From Denitrobacterium sp024691475 (GTDB lineage Bacteria > Actinomycetota > Coriobacteriia > Coriobacteriales > Eggerthellaceae): a stretch of DNA of 64,000 nt. Below, one piece after another: positions 1 through 10,510 of the stretch (the stretch's first letter is position 1; every line of letters starts with the position of its first letter). A program made the position numbers and the translations under genes. Under the pieces are notes generated by a model. It had not been told where the DNA came from. It saw nothing but the letters and a program-made list of their open reading frames with translations, and did not search any database. The stretch spans positions 4,945-68,944 of the forward strand of contig JAILNP010000026.1 in the NCBI GenBank assembly GCA_024691475.1, in the 5' to 3' direction.

Positions 1-41
1 CCGTGGCGTTCGACGAACTGGTATCCGCGGTTCGCGCGTAG
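1..41 (+). CDS. C-terminal tail of an upstream gene, possibly hisS
   Basis: The first 41 bases are open in one frame, read V-A-F-D-E-L-V-S-A-V-R-A and end in TAG at 39-41. HisRS C-termini often end in a similar amphipathic helix, and hisS lies directly upstream of aspS in many bacteria, so histidyl-tRNA synthetase is the best guess. Twelve residues cannot prove it. The start lies outside the window. Confidence 0.3.
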   Translation, partial: VAFDELVSAVRA

Positions 42-112
42 GAGAATTCTGTCATCCGCATAGGCAATTACGACTATTCCGCGCATTCGCGGTTTGCGTC
101 GTACCTATGCGC

Positions 113-118
113 TACAAT
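113..118 (+). promoter_or_regulatory. possible -10 element (TACAAT) for aspS
   Basis: TACAAT lies 72 bases before the aspS start, and no good -35 hexamer stands at 16-18 bases. The same hexamer stands upstream of several other transcription units here (5669, 10437, 23289, 25901), which suggests a preferred -10 sequence in this organism. Confidence 0.3.
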
Positions 119-190
119 GCTTTAGTTTGCGAATAGTCCCGCGCGGGTTGGCCGCGCGATTCGGATTGGTAACAAGGAGCATTAGGCAAG

Positions 191-1969
<1,779 letters not shown>

Positions 1970-1995
1970 TGGTTGCCGCATAATGCACCAAGCAA

Positions 1996-2023
1996 AGCGT
2001 CTCCCTTCGGGGAGGCGCTTTTT
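1996..2023 (+). terminator. rho-independent terminator of aspS
   Basis: A 10-bp stem (AGCGTCTCCC paired with GGGAGGCGCT, one G-T pair) closes a TTCG tetraloop at 2006-2009 and is followed by a T run. It lies 27 bases after the aspS stop codon. Confidence 0.9.
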
Positions 2024-2098
2024 CGTGTAGTTGGGACTTGCGTGCTGCGGATTACGCGCTGTTTGCGGGTGGGGCGTTGCGCAGTGTGCGTGCCGTGC

Positions 2099-3520
2099 CT
2101 AGGCAGCGTTCAGGCTATCGATGATTTCCTGCTTGCTATGCACGTTCAGGAGCGTGTAGATGCGCTTGAGGTGCGTACGCACGGTGTTTTCGCTGATAAA
2201 GAGCTTCTTTGCGATGCTGGGTGCGTCGTATCCGTGCGCCACGAGGTTCAGCACTTCGATTTGGCGCGTGGTAAGGCCATGTGATGCTCCCAGGCTTTCT
2301 GCCTTTTCCTTCAGGATGTCGCGCTCCTGTTCGGCTGCTTGTTCGGTGATAGTGCGCTCGGATGTATCTGCACCGTCCTTCTGCTTGTGCAGTACGAAGA
2401 ACATTACGAGTGAGCAGGCGTATAGCAGTAGGAATGCCAGTACCAGGGGCTGCGCTACCATGCTGGCGAATGCGCTCTGCAGTGACCCGATGAGAATGCT
2501 GCCGATGCCTTCGGCCAGGTAGAGCACGCCTGCCATGAGGCCGTATACGAAGTCGATGGGCAGGTTACGCTGCTGCGCGATGGTGATGCTCTGCATGGGC
2601 ACGACCATCGAGAACACCACGAAGAACGCGCTGCTCAGGAAGGAGAGCATGGGGTGCAGGGGGTCGGGCACCACGGCGAAGAGCAGCATGGTGGTTGCGA
2701 TGATGGGGAAGACCACCGTGTAGGTGGCGGTGATGGACGGATCCTTCTTCAGGGCGATCCAGCAGACGCCCATGATGGAGGCGCTCACGATGTTCTGCAA
2801 GTGAATGAGCAGGGCCTGTTGGGTGAAGTCGAGCGGCTCGGAAGGCGTGCCGGCATTCGCGATGCCCGAGATGACCGCCGCGATAAGGCCGATCATTGCG
2901 ATGCAGAGCAGGGGCTTGAAGAGCGGTTGCGTGCTTTCGCGCGTAGACGCGGCGGCAGCGGGGGCCTTGCCTTCCGTTTCGCTGCTTTCTTTTACGCAGT
3001 ACAGCAGTACGAGGGTAGCGAACGCCATGACGAATACGGCGAACAGGATGCCTTCGCTGGGTGTGGCCAGGTAGAGCGAGAAGGGCGCGAATGAGAGCGC
3101 CGACCCGAATACAAGCACTTTCTTGGCCGAGGGCGTTCCCATGCTTGCGAAGACGCGAATCCAGCATAGGAAGAGCAGCGTGGTCCCGGCGCCCAGGCAT
3201 GCGCCTGAAGCGAGCGCCAGGCCGAAGGCCGGGGCGAAGACCTGCCCAAGTAGAAGAATGAGGCCCGCCGAGACGGCAAGCGTTGCGGAAAGCAGCACGT
3301 TCTTTTCGGCAATGCGCTTGCCGCGTGCTCCTACGGCTGCGATGACGAAGAAGGTGAGTATGTTGGCAATCGAGAGCGCGATGCGCCAGGTATCGGATGC
3401 GTCTGCGCCCAGCAGCGTACGGGGCAAAAAGGTGAATCCCCAGAGCGAGAACGAATTGAGCGCAAGAAAGCAGGCATAGCCCGCAACGGCCGCCCAGAAC
3501 CGCGGTTTGCTTTGCAGCAT
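2099..3520 (-). CDS. polytopic membrane LuxR-family transcriptional regulator
   Basis: A 473-aa protein with about twelve hydrophobic segments over residues 8-385 (MFS-like layout), a short charged linker, and a C-terminal LuxR/NarL helix-turn-helix (about 410-470). The helix-turn-helix contains LTTRQIEVLNLVAHG and ISENTVRTHLKRIY. It has no receiver or kinase domain, so it is best read as a membrane-bound one-component regulator that senses a ligand or membrane state. The ATG at 3520 has a GGAGGG site 6 bases upstream. It is divergent from the exported flavoprotein at 3827, its likely target. This architecture is abundant in Eggerthellaceae. The ligand is unknown. Confidence 0.9.
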   Translation of the reverse strand: MLQSKPRFWAAVAGYACFLALNSFSLWGFTFLPRTLLGADASDTWRIALSIANILTFFVIAAVGARGKRIAEKNVLLSATLAVSAGLILLLGQVFAPAFGLALASGACLGAGTTLLFLCWIRVFASMGTPSAKKVLVFGSALSFAPFSLYLATPSEGILFAVFVMAFATLVLLYCVKESSETEGKAPAAAASTRESTQPLFKPLLCIAMIGLIAAVISGIANAGTPSEPLDFTQQALLIHLQNIVSASIMGVCWIALKKDPSITATYTVVFPIIATTMLLFAVVPDPLHPMLSFLSSAFFVVFSMVVPMQSITIAQQRNLPIDFVYGLMAGVLYLAEGIGSILIGSLQSAFASMVAQPLVLAFLLLYACSLVMFFVLHKQKDGADTSERTITEQAAEQERDILKEKAESLGASHGLTTRQIEVLNLVAHGYDAPSIAKKLFISENTVRTHLKRIYTLLNVHSKQEIIDSLNAA

Positions 3521-3826
3521 ATAGATCCCTCCAATAGACGCACGAGGCGCCTTTCTCTCGCATGTCGCGCGCGAGCACGCATGCGTGCGCGTAACCTCCC
3601 TCTGGAAACGCGTTCTCCGATTATCGCATAAGCAATTCGCTCCGTCTGGCTACTGGGTGACAATTTGCGTTTGCCCAGATGGTGCTTTCACATGGATTGG
3701 GTGATTCTGGAAAGCATGGACAACGGGTGAAGAAATCGTGGTGAGCGGTGGTCTAGCATCGGGGTCACGTTAGCGAGGCGTAATGGGAGTGCCTCGCACT
3801 TGTGTCCTTGAGGAGGGAACAAAGGT
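3521..3826. promoter_or_regulatory. divergent intergenic region between regulator and flavoprotein
   Basis: These 306 bases separate two divergent genes and must hold both promoters. Short GGGTGA-type motifs recur (3655-3660, 3699-3704 and 3725-3730), which may be regulator sites. No convincing -35/-10 pair, RNA structure or small gene was seen. Confidence 0.35.
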
Positions 3827-5569
3827 ATGGAACAGATTTCAAGAAGGGGATTTCTCACGGGCGCTGCCGCTGCTATGGGCGCGGCTGCCGCCGCTGGTGC
3901 CGGCCTTGCGGGCTGCTCTTCGCCCAACGCGGGTGGCAAGTCTGCAAGCTCCGCTTCCGCTGAGTCGATGACGGCTGATGCCGCCAAGAAGGTAAAGTGG
4001 AGCTTCGAGATTGCTCCCGACATGCCCGCCGACAGCGAGATTTCCCAGACGTACACCGCCGACGTCATCGTGGTTGGCTCGGGTGTGAGCGGCATGTGCT
4101 GCGCCGTATCCGCTGCCGAGTCTGGCTGCGACACCATTGTGGTCACCGCTGGCACCAAGGCCGTTGGCCGTGGCGGTTCGAACCAGGCCATCGGCTCGAA
4201 GTACCAGAAGGAAATGGGCATCGAGGACAGCGTTGAGTCGCGCCGCGAGCAGACGATGATCGAGCAGCTTGCCGCGACCATGTTCTGCGATATGCGCAAG
4301 TGGTCTCGCTGGGAGAACAACTCGGGCGCATTCATGGACTGGATGATCGACAAGATGGCCGCCAAGGGCCTGTCCTGCTCGCTCGAGCCCGCGTACGTCG
4401 ATCCCGATGGCGTGATGAGCTCTCCGGCTGGTTCGCATAACTTCTTCAACGCCGAGCAGCCCATCGGCGTGTTCTACGGCGCTCCGCTCATCGCGCAGGC
4501 CTATGCCGATACCTTCACCGACGATCTGGGTGGCAAGATCTACTTCCAGCACAAGGCGTACTGCCTGGTGCGCGAGAACGACAACAAGGGTCGCGTATCC
4601 GCCGTCATCGCCAAGGATTCCAGCGGCAACTTCGTGAAGTTCGAGGCCAAGAAGGCCGTTGTCCTGGCCACGGGCGACTTCTCGAAGAACGAGGACATGA
4701 TGGCTCGCTTCTGCCCCTGGCAGTACGAGAAGATGAAGGATCAGCTGATGTTCGGCGAGCCCGACTACGACGTCGAGATGAACTACAGCGGCCTCATGGA
4801 CGGCATTGGCCAGCGCATGGGCCTGTGGATTGGCGCCGCCTGGCAGCGTACGTTCCCGAACCCCTGCGCCATCAATGGCGCCGGTCTGGGGCCTGCGCTG
4901 TGCGTCGTTGACAACTTCCGCGGCATCAACCTTGCCTCCGATGGCAAGCGCTTCATGAACGAGAACACCAACTTCGCGTATGCGGCTTACGCAAAGCTCC
5001 AGCTTCCCGACCAGACCGCTTATGGCGTGTGGGATACCGCGTATGCCTACACTCAGGAAGAGTGGGAAGGCCTGGGCTGCACGGTGGGCGAGGCCAACGG
5101 CATTCCGAAATCCACGCCCGACCAGATGATCGCGCAGTGGGATGCCATGGTGCAGTCTGGCAGCTACGTGAAGGCTGACACGCTTGATGAGCTGCTTTCC
5201 AAGCTCGACGGCCTGAACACCGCCGAGGCCAAGAAGAGCATCGAGGCGTACAACAAGTATGCCGAGCAGGGCATGGACGAAGAGTTCCATGTGAACCCGA
5301 GCCTGCTCCATCCCATCAAGACGGGCCCGTTCTATGGTGCCAAGACGGTGGGTGCGACGTTCCTTTCCACTATGGGTGGTCTGCGTACCGATGCGAACAT
5401 GCAGGTGTGCGAGGAAGACGACACCCCCATCGAGGGCCTGTACAACGTCGGTTCGATGATTGGCGACTTCTACGCCAACTCCTACAACTTCGGGTTCCCC
5501 GGCCAGAACTTGGGTGCAGCGTGCGGCTGCTTCCCCTGGCTGCTCGGTCGCGATTTGGCCAAGCTGTAG
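3827..5569 (+). CDS. Tat-exported lipoprotein FAD-dependent reductase (fumarate reductase/urocanate reductase superfamily)
   Basis: A 580-aa FAD_binding_2 flavoprotein. The N-terminus has a twin-arginine signal (SRRGFLTG) and a lipobox (LAGC), so it should be exported folded and anchored by lipid. The FAD Rossmann motif VVGSGVSGMCCAVSAAES lies near residue 75, and the C-terminal FAD cap strand ends with NVGSMIGDFYANSYNFGF. Proteins of this group reduce enoate-like or other organic acceptors in anaerobic respiration. This one lacks the FMN or heme domains seen in UrdA and FccA, so its electrons must come from a separate donor. No donor gene is adjacent. The start has GGAGGG upstream. The substrate cannot be told from sequence. 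Confidence 0.88.
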   Translation: MEQISRRGFLTGAAAAMGAAAAAGAGLAGCSSPNAGGKSASSASAESMTADAAKKVKWSFEIAPDMPADSEISQTYTADVIVVGSGVSGMCCAVSAAESGCDTIVVTAGTKAVGRGGSNQAIGSKYQKEMGIEDSVESRREQTMIEQLAATMFCDMRKWSRWENNSGAFMDWMIDKMAAKGLSCSLEPAYVDPDGVMSSPAGSHNFFNAEQPIGVFYGAPLIAQAYADTFTDDLGGKIYFQHKAYCLVRENDNKGRVSAVIAKDSSGNFVKFEAKKAVVLATGDFSKNEDMMARFCPWQYEKMKDQLMFGEPDYDVEMNYSGLMDGIGQRMGLWIGAAWQRTFPNPCAINGAGLGPALCVVDNFRGINLASDGKRFMNENTNFAYAAYAKLQLPDQTAYGVWDTAYAYTQEEWEGLGCTVGEANGIPKSTPDQMIAQWDAMVQSGSYVKADTLDELLSKLDGLNTAEAKKSIEAYNKYAEQGMDEEFHVNPSLLHPIKTGPFYGAKTVGATFLSTMGGLRTDANMQVCEEDDTPIEGLYNVGSMIGDFYANSYNFGFPGQNLGAACGCFPWLLGRDLAKL

Positions 5570-5605
5570 GCTGTAGCCTGCGGGTTGGAACCATCCCTCC
5601 CAGGA

Positions 5606-5636
5606 ACGGGGTCGCGTTTGCACGCGGCCCCGTTTT
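5606..5636 (+). terminator. rho-independent terminator of the flavoprotein gene
   Basis: A 12-bp stem (ACGGGGTCGCGT with ACGCGGCCCCGT, one G-T pair) with a TTGC loop is followed by TTTT, 36 bases after the stop codon. Confidence 0.9.
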
Positions 5637-5759
5637 CGTTGTTGGCATGATGACGTTGTGCCTGGTAGTACAATGGTTGAGCGGGCGGTGCGGCCCGCTT
5701 TGGTTTATGCGCTTGCGTGCTTGCTTTCGCCGCGCGCGGGCCTTTTCGTAGGAGGGGAT

Positions 5760-6938
5760 ATGCTCAAATCTATTCAGGGTAGTAAGCGCCTTGTGGTGGT
5801 GGCGTTGCTTGCGGCCGTTGCGTTCGCGGTAGCGTTTTCGCTGCGTTCGCAGTGCGCGTATGCCGACGAGCCATTGCCCGATGGTTCATCCGATGCCATC
5901 GCAATCGATTCGGGTTTGCCGCTCATGGGCAACGACTACGTGTGGTTTGGCAAGGAGGCTAGCCTGTACGGCGAATCAATCAAGAACGATTTCGTGGGCG
6001 CTGGCAAGACGATGGTCATTACCGATTGCCAGATTCAGGGTGGCGTTCGTGCTGCCGGTGGCGTTGTCGACGTTATGGACACCCAGGTCGCCGAGAACGT
6101 GACCATTGCCGCGCAAAACGCGAACCTCACTCAGACGCGCGCCAACGCCATCGCCGTTGCGTGCAATACGTTCACGTTCGATGGCTCGTGCTCCGAGCTG
6201 TATGTTTTTGGCGGTTATGCCTACATCGACGGCACGGTGACGGGTGACGCTACGGTTGTGGCCGACAGGGTGGAAATTGGGCCTAACGCCAATATTCAGG
6301 GTACGTTGTATGTTGAGGCGCGCGTCGATCCGGTGGTGAACCAGGGAGCCCACGTTGGCGCTACCGAGTTCACGCCTTCCCGCAAAGATGCGATGTTCTT
6401 GAATGGCCTAACCGCCTTTGCGACCGCGGCTTCTGCGTTCGCAGTGTTCATGGCGATTGTGGGGCTTATCGGCACCATTATCGTTTCCCTGCTGGCGGAA
6501 TGGCTGTTCAGCCGTCATACCGCTGCGTCGTCGCGCATGCTGCGCGAACGCACGGGTGCCATGGTTGGTACCGGCGTCATTGGCGCGATTGCTGCCCCTG
6601 TGGCGATTGTGCTGCTGTGCGTGCTTATCATTACGCTGCCCGTTGCTGGTGCGCTTGCGTTGGCGCTGTTTGCCATGACGATGGTTGCCGAGGGTTTTGC
6701 GGGTGCATCCATCTTCAAGCTCGTATTTCCCCATATGGGTCGTTTCAAGGTTGCCTTGCTTGGCGGCCTCATTATGAGCATCGTGGGCCTTATTCCCCTT
6801 GTGGGAGGCCTTGTGCACGTGCTGGCGTTTATGTACCTGTTGGGGTACGTGCTCCAAACGATCTACCTTGCGCGTCGTGGCGGCAAGGGCAAAGACCATG
6901 AGACTGGCGCATCAGGTGCGCCCAGCCCGGTTGCATAG
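5760..6938 (+). CDS. secreted/membrane protein with bactofilin-like beta-helix and C-terminal membrane segments
   Basis: The product is 392 aa from the ATG at 5760, chosen because TAGGAGGGG stands directly upstream; an upstream in-frame ATG at 5658 lacks such a site. A signal peptide with likely cleavage after AYA (residue 35) is followed by about 150 residues of short repeating strands rich in V, T, N and G, such as GGVVDVMDTQVAENVTIAAQ. This resembles the right-handed beta-helix of polymer-forming cytoskeletal (bactofilin-like) proteins. After about residue 215 come roughly six hydrophobic segments. The helix would face outside the membrane, unlike classic cytoplasmic bactofilins. The function is unknown, and a role in envelope organisation is only a guess. 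Confidence 0.6.
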   Translation: MLKSIQGSKRLVVVALLAAVAFAVAFSLRSQCAYADEPLPDGSSDAIAIDSGLPLMGNDYVWFGKEASLYGESIKNDFVGAGKTMVITDCQIQGGVRAAGGVVDVMDTQVAENVTIAAQNANLTQTRANAIAVACNTFTFDGSCSELYVFGGYAYIDGTVTGDATVVADRVEIGPNANIQGTLYVEARVDPVVNQGAHVGATEFTPSRKDAMFLNGLTAFATAASAFAVFMAIVGLIGTIIVSLLAEWLFSRHTAASSRMLRERTGAMVGTGVIGAIAAPVAIVLLCVLIITLPVAGALALALFAMTMVAEGFAGASIFKLVFPHMGRFKVALLGGLIMSIVGLIPLVGGLVHVLAFMYLLGYVLQTIYLARRGGKGKDHETGASGAPSPVA

Positions 6939-7164
6939 TAAGTGCTTGTTTGCGCCGCGCGTGTCGATGTTGATGCGCGCGGCTGCGTTTTTGCATGTGG
7001 CGATGAGGCCGTAGCGCGTCGGGGCTAGCGCTGCGCGTGGGTGCCTTTTGCCGGGTGAGAAGCGGTAATATTCACGCATCTCGCTGTAATGTGGCGTTCC
7101 TATTCAATTAAACTGATATAAACCGTGAATATTTCAAAACCGTATTGCAAAGTGGGCAAAACAG

Positions 7165-7263
7165 ATGCAATATACGCCTCACGAGAACGGCGGCATTCGC
7201 GTTGTGCCCTCCTTTTCGCCCAATGCGGCCGAGCCTTTGCTATCTCTCACATTACCCGAGTAA
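7165..7263 (+). CDS. possible 32-aa small protein
   Basis: An ATG at 7165 opens 32 codons ending in TAA. The peptide begins MQYTPHENGGIRVVP and ends LLSLTLPE. It sits alone in the 463-base gap after the bactofilin-like gene and directly before a strong hairpin terminator at 7285, the layout of a real short transcript. There is no convincing ribosome-binding site, and no family is recognised. Confidence 0.25.
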   Translation: MQYTPHENGGIRVVPSFSPNAAEPLLSLTLPE

Positions 7264-7284
7264 AGGACATTCCGTTCGACTACT

Positions 7285-7309
7285 AAGCGCCGCCTATGCG
7301 GCGCTTTTT
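7285..7309. terminator. bidirectional rho-independent terminator
   Basis: A perfect 9-bp stem (AAGCGCCGC with GCGGCGCTT), loop CTAT, is followed by a T run on the plus strand. It lies between the plus-strand gap region and the 3' end of the minus-strand regulator gene. The rest of the gap (6939-7284) holds only the possible small reading frame at 7165 and an AT-rich stretch near 7090-7140. Confidence 0.75.
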
Positions 7310-7401
7310 GTTTTTCCAGCCGAGCTTGCTTGCCGCGCGCCATGCGGGGATGTAGACAGAAATGCGGGTCTGGATATAACCCTGCGCCAGCCCGTGGTGG
7401 C

Positions 7402-8358
7402 CTATGCGCTCCAGAAATCGCGTACGAGGGAGTGGCGATCGGGTTGGGATGTCTTCTTCAGGATGTTGTGCACGTGCACCTTTACCGTGGAAAGCGCCAA
7501 GTTCAGATCGCTTGCGATGTTCTGGTTGTCCTTGCCCATGACGATGAGGCGGATGACGTCGCGCTCGCGTTTCGAGAGCCCATTCTTCTTGGCGTAGAGC
7601 GGCAACACGCGCGCGATCGATTCCTCCATGGCCTCGTCCTCGCGCTCGGGTGGGGCGTCGTAGCGCAGGCGGAGCGTTTCATTCGCGGCGCGCATCGTCG
7701 TGACGGCCAAGGTGAGGAACAGCATGTTTTCCATGGGGTTGCGCTCGCTGAAGAACCACATGTCGTTGGGCAGGGTAGAGGGGTCGAAAATCAGCTGGAA
7801 GTACACGTTTTCCAACACGATGCCCACGGTGCACGCAAGCGAGACCCAGTAGGCCACGCGATGGCGCCTTAGGGCGGCTCGAAGCACCTCATCGCCCGTT
7901 GCGTACCAGTACGCGATGACGCCCGCCATCCAGAACAGCAGAACCTCGCGCATGCTGTAGAAGCAGAACTCGCGTGCCTGCACGTTGCCGATCGCGTTGA
8001 ACGCGATCAAGCTGGCCAGGATGTACGCAATGATGGGCGCGGTGACGAGCACGCGGTTTACCTTGCCCAAGTAGCTGCAGATGGCAAGCCAGAGGAACAG
8101 GAACATTCCCGCTCCGGTGATGATGGTGGCCTGTGGGTTGCCTACGTCCCAGAACGAGGAAGCGTTCAGTATGGCGGTGGGCGTGATGAAGTCGTCTTTG
8201 AACACCAACGACACGTCGATGAAGTAGAAGACGAAGCAAAGCGTTAGGAGAAGGAACGACTTGCGATGCGAGACGAAGTACGCCGAAAGACTCGTGGCGG
8301 AAGCCACCATGTAGACAAACATCACGCCAAGCGTGTAATAGAACAAAACGGAAAGCAT
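7402..8358 (-). CDS. membrane LuxR-family transcriptional regulator (short form)
   Basis: A 318-aa protein with about seven hydrophobic segments (residues 1-230) and a C-terminal LuxR helix-turn-helix that includes LSKRERDVIRLIVMG and LALSTVKVHVHNIL. The start chosen is ATG 8358 (MLSVLFYYTL) with GAGAGGGGC upstream; a longer frame to 8460 has a basic non-hydrophobic N-terminus and no site. It is shorter than the MFS-like regulators at 2099, 45519 and 56758. It is divergent from the transporter at 8673, its likely target. The signal is unknown. Confidence 0.85.
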   Translation of the reverse strand: MLSVLFYYTLGVMFVYMVASATSLSAYFVSHRKSFLLLTLCFVFYFIDVSLVFKDDFITPTAILNASSFWDVGNPQATIITGAGMFLFLWLAICSYLGKVNRVLVTAPIIAYILASLIAFNAIGNVQAREFCFYSMREVLLFWMAGVIAYWYATGDEVLRAALRRHRVAYWVSLACTVGIVLENVYFQLIFDPSTLPNDMWFFSERNPMENMLFLTLAVTTMRAANETLRLRYDAPPEREDEAMEESIARVLPLYAKKNGLSKRERDVIRLIVMGKDNQNIASDLNLALSTVKVHVHNILKKTSQPDRHSLVRDFWSA

Positions 8359-8672
8359 CGCGTTAGGCCCCTCTCTTGCAACCCCTCGTAACGAATGCCG
8401 TTTAGCGTGGTTCATTCTATACCCTAACCGTTTTGGGCGCGCGGTGCCTTTTGCTTGCATCGGTGAGGTGAGCTGCGGTTTATGCGTGATGTAGCCGCAT
8501 ACCGCGAGATTTAGTTACGAAATACATCCGCGTAGAGACTTCTCTAGACCTGTGCGCGTTTCCCCCACAATGCCAAGGTGGCCGTATCGACGTTGCGTCG
8601 ATGGCGAGCGAGTGCCCGCGTGCGTGCGAGAGCCAGGGCGCAAGCTCGTTGAACCCGAGCGAAGGAGGAGAT
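8359..8672. promoter_or_regulatory. divergent intergenic region between regulator and transporter
   Basis: 314 bases between two divergent genes, expected to hold both promoters. No tRNA, hairpin terminator or small gene stands out. Confidence 0.3.
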
Positions 8673-10265
8673 ATGTCTGAGGTTGCGGCAAGCGCTCCGG
8701 TTGGCGTAGACGAGCCAGCCGGGAAGAAGGGGCGGGGCAAGCGGAAGTTCAGCTTCCCCTCGGCGTTTACCATTCTGTTTGCGGTTACAATCATCGCGGC
8801 GCTGTGCACGTATTTCGTGCCGGCGGGCCAGTACAGCAAGCTGCTGTACGACAGCGATACGGGCATGCTGCAGATGACGGCCCCGTCGGGCGAAGTAGTG
8901 GAGCTGGACGCCACGCAGGAAACGCTTGACGAGCTGGGCGTGAAAATCGACATCGACCAGTTCACGTCGGGCGCCATCACGAAGGCCGTAAGCATTCCGG
9001 GCACCTACGAGAGCCTGCCGCAGAATCCTTTCCCGTTCACCGACATCCCGTACGCCATGGTCTATGGCGTTATCGATGGCATCGACGTCATGGTCTTCAT
9101 CCTGTGCCTCGGCGGTCTCATTGGCGCGGTGAAGGCAACGGGCGCATTCGAAAGCGGCCTTACCGCCCTCACGCGCAAGACGAAGGGCCGCGAGTTCCTG
9201 CTGGTATTTGGCGTGTCGTGCTTCATGATCTTTGGCGGCACCATGTGCGGCCTGGAAGAGGAGGCCGTTGCGTTCTATCCCATCCTGGCGCCTGTGTTCA
9301 TCGCGCTTGGGTACGACTCCATCGTGACCGTGGGCGCCATCTTCATGGCAAGCTCCGTGGGCACGACGTTTTCCACGGTCAACCCGTTCTCGGCGGTCAT
9401 TGCCTCGAATGCCGCCGGCACCGTGTTCACCGAGGGTCTGTGGGTGCGCCTGCTGGGCTTGATCGTGGCGTCGGTGGTGTATTTGCTGTACCTGCACTGG
9501 TATAGCAAGAATGTGAAGGCGAATCCCGAGTTCGGCTATGCCTACGAGGACAGCGCCAAGTTCAACGCCATGTGGAAGCTGGAAGAGGGCGCGGGGGAGA
9601 AGCACGTTTTCACCGCGCGCAAGAAGATCGTATTGTGCATCTTCGTGGCCGCGTTCATCATCATGATCGTGGGCGTCATGAGCCTGGGCTGGTGGTTCCC
9701 GCAGATGGCGGCCGAGTTCGTAACGCTTGCCATTGCCGTGATGCTCATTGGTGGCTGCGGCAAGCAGGGCATCGGCGAGTCCAAGATGGTAGAGGCCTTC
9801 AGCGCGGGCGCGTCCAGCCTGGTGCCCGTTGCCCTCATCATCGGCCTGGCACGTGGCGTGAACTACGTATTGAACTCGGGCCTTATCAGCGACACCATGC
9901 TCTACAGCGCCAGCAATGTCGTTGCGGGCATGAGCGGCCCCGTGTTCATCATCGCGCTGCTGCTCATCTTCTTCGTGCTGGGCTTCGTGGTTCCCTCGTC
10001 GAGCGGCCTGGCCGTGCTGAGCATGCCCATCTTTGCGCCCCTGGCTGACACGGTGGGCATTCCCCGCTGGATCATCGTTGCCGCCTATCAGTTCGGCCAG
10101 TACGCGATGCTCTACATTGCGCCTACCGGCCTGATCATGGCAACGTTGCAGATGCTCGACATGAAGATGTCGCATTGGTTCCGGTTTGTATGGCCCATGA
10201 TGGTGTTCACGCTCGTGTTCGGTGCGGTGCTGCTGAGCATTTGCACGATCGTCTTCGCCGTGTAG
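8673..10265 (+). CDS. YfcC/DcuC-family membrane transporter
   Basis: A 530-aa inner-membrane protein with about twelve or more hydrophobic segments. The N-terminus is cytoplasmic and basic (GRGKRKFSFPSAFTILFAV), and the first membrane segment runs into FVPAGQY, a hallmark of the YfcC/C4-dicarboxylate anaerobic carrier group. The conserved VPSSSGLAVLSMPIFAPL lies near residue 440. Members move dicarboxylates, arginine/ornithine or peptides, and the substrate here is unclear. The start is ATG 8673 with AAGGAGG 6 bases upstream; the frame extends upstream without support. The divergent LuxR-type regulator at 7402 suggests substrate-linked control. A terminator follows. Confidence 0.8.
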   Translation: MSEVAASAPVGVDEPAGKKGRGKRKFSFPSAFTILFAVTIIAALCTYFVPAGQYSKLLYDSDTGMLQMTAPSGEVVELDATQETLDELGVKIDIDQFTSGAITKAVSIPGTYESLPQNPFPFTDIPYAMVYGVIDGIDVMVFILCLGGLIGAVKATGAFESGLTALTRKTKGREFLLVFGVSCFMIFGGTMCGLEEEAVAFYPILAPVFIALGYDSIVTVGAIFMASSVGTTFSTVNPFSAVIASNAAGTVFTEGLWVRLLGLIVASVVYLLYLHWYSKNVKANPEFGYAYEDSAKFNAMWKLEEGAGEKHVFTARKKIVLCIFVAAFIIMIVGVMSLGWWFPQMAAEFVTLAIAVMLIGGCGKQGIGESKMVEAFSAGASSLVPVALIIGLARGVNYVLNSGLISDTMLYSASNVVAGMSGPVFIIALLLIFFVLGFVVPSSSGLAVLSMPIFAPLADTVGIPRWIIVAAYQFGQYAMLYIAPTGLIMATLQMLDMKMSHWFRFVWPMMVFTLVFGAVLLSICTIVFAV

Positions 10266-10291
10266 CCATCTACCTGCAGTAATCGTCCTTT

Positions 10292-10323
10292 GGCGCCATT
10301 CCGCATGGGGTGGCGCCTCTTTT
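10292..10323 (+). terminator. rho-independent terminator of the transporter gene
   Basis: An 11-bp stem with one mismatch (GGCGCCATTCC with GGGGTGGCGCC) closes loop GCAT and is followed by TCTTTT. Confidence 0.85.
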
Positions 10324-10510
10324 ATGCATGGGGGGATTGTTTCGATTGTGTTACATGACGACGCGCTCTACGTGGAGTTATTTAGGTAAAGAAACGCTTT
10401 TGCGTGCTGGAGCAGGGGCGCGCGCAAGGGCATCGGTACAATTGATACTCCGCGGGAGCTATAGACGATTGCGTCCGCGTTAGACGAGAAGCGGTTATGC
10501 AAGGAGATGT

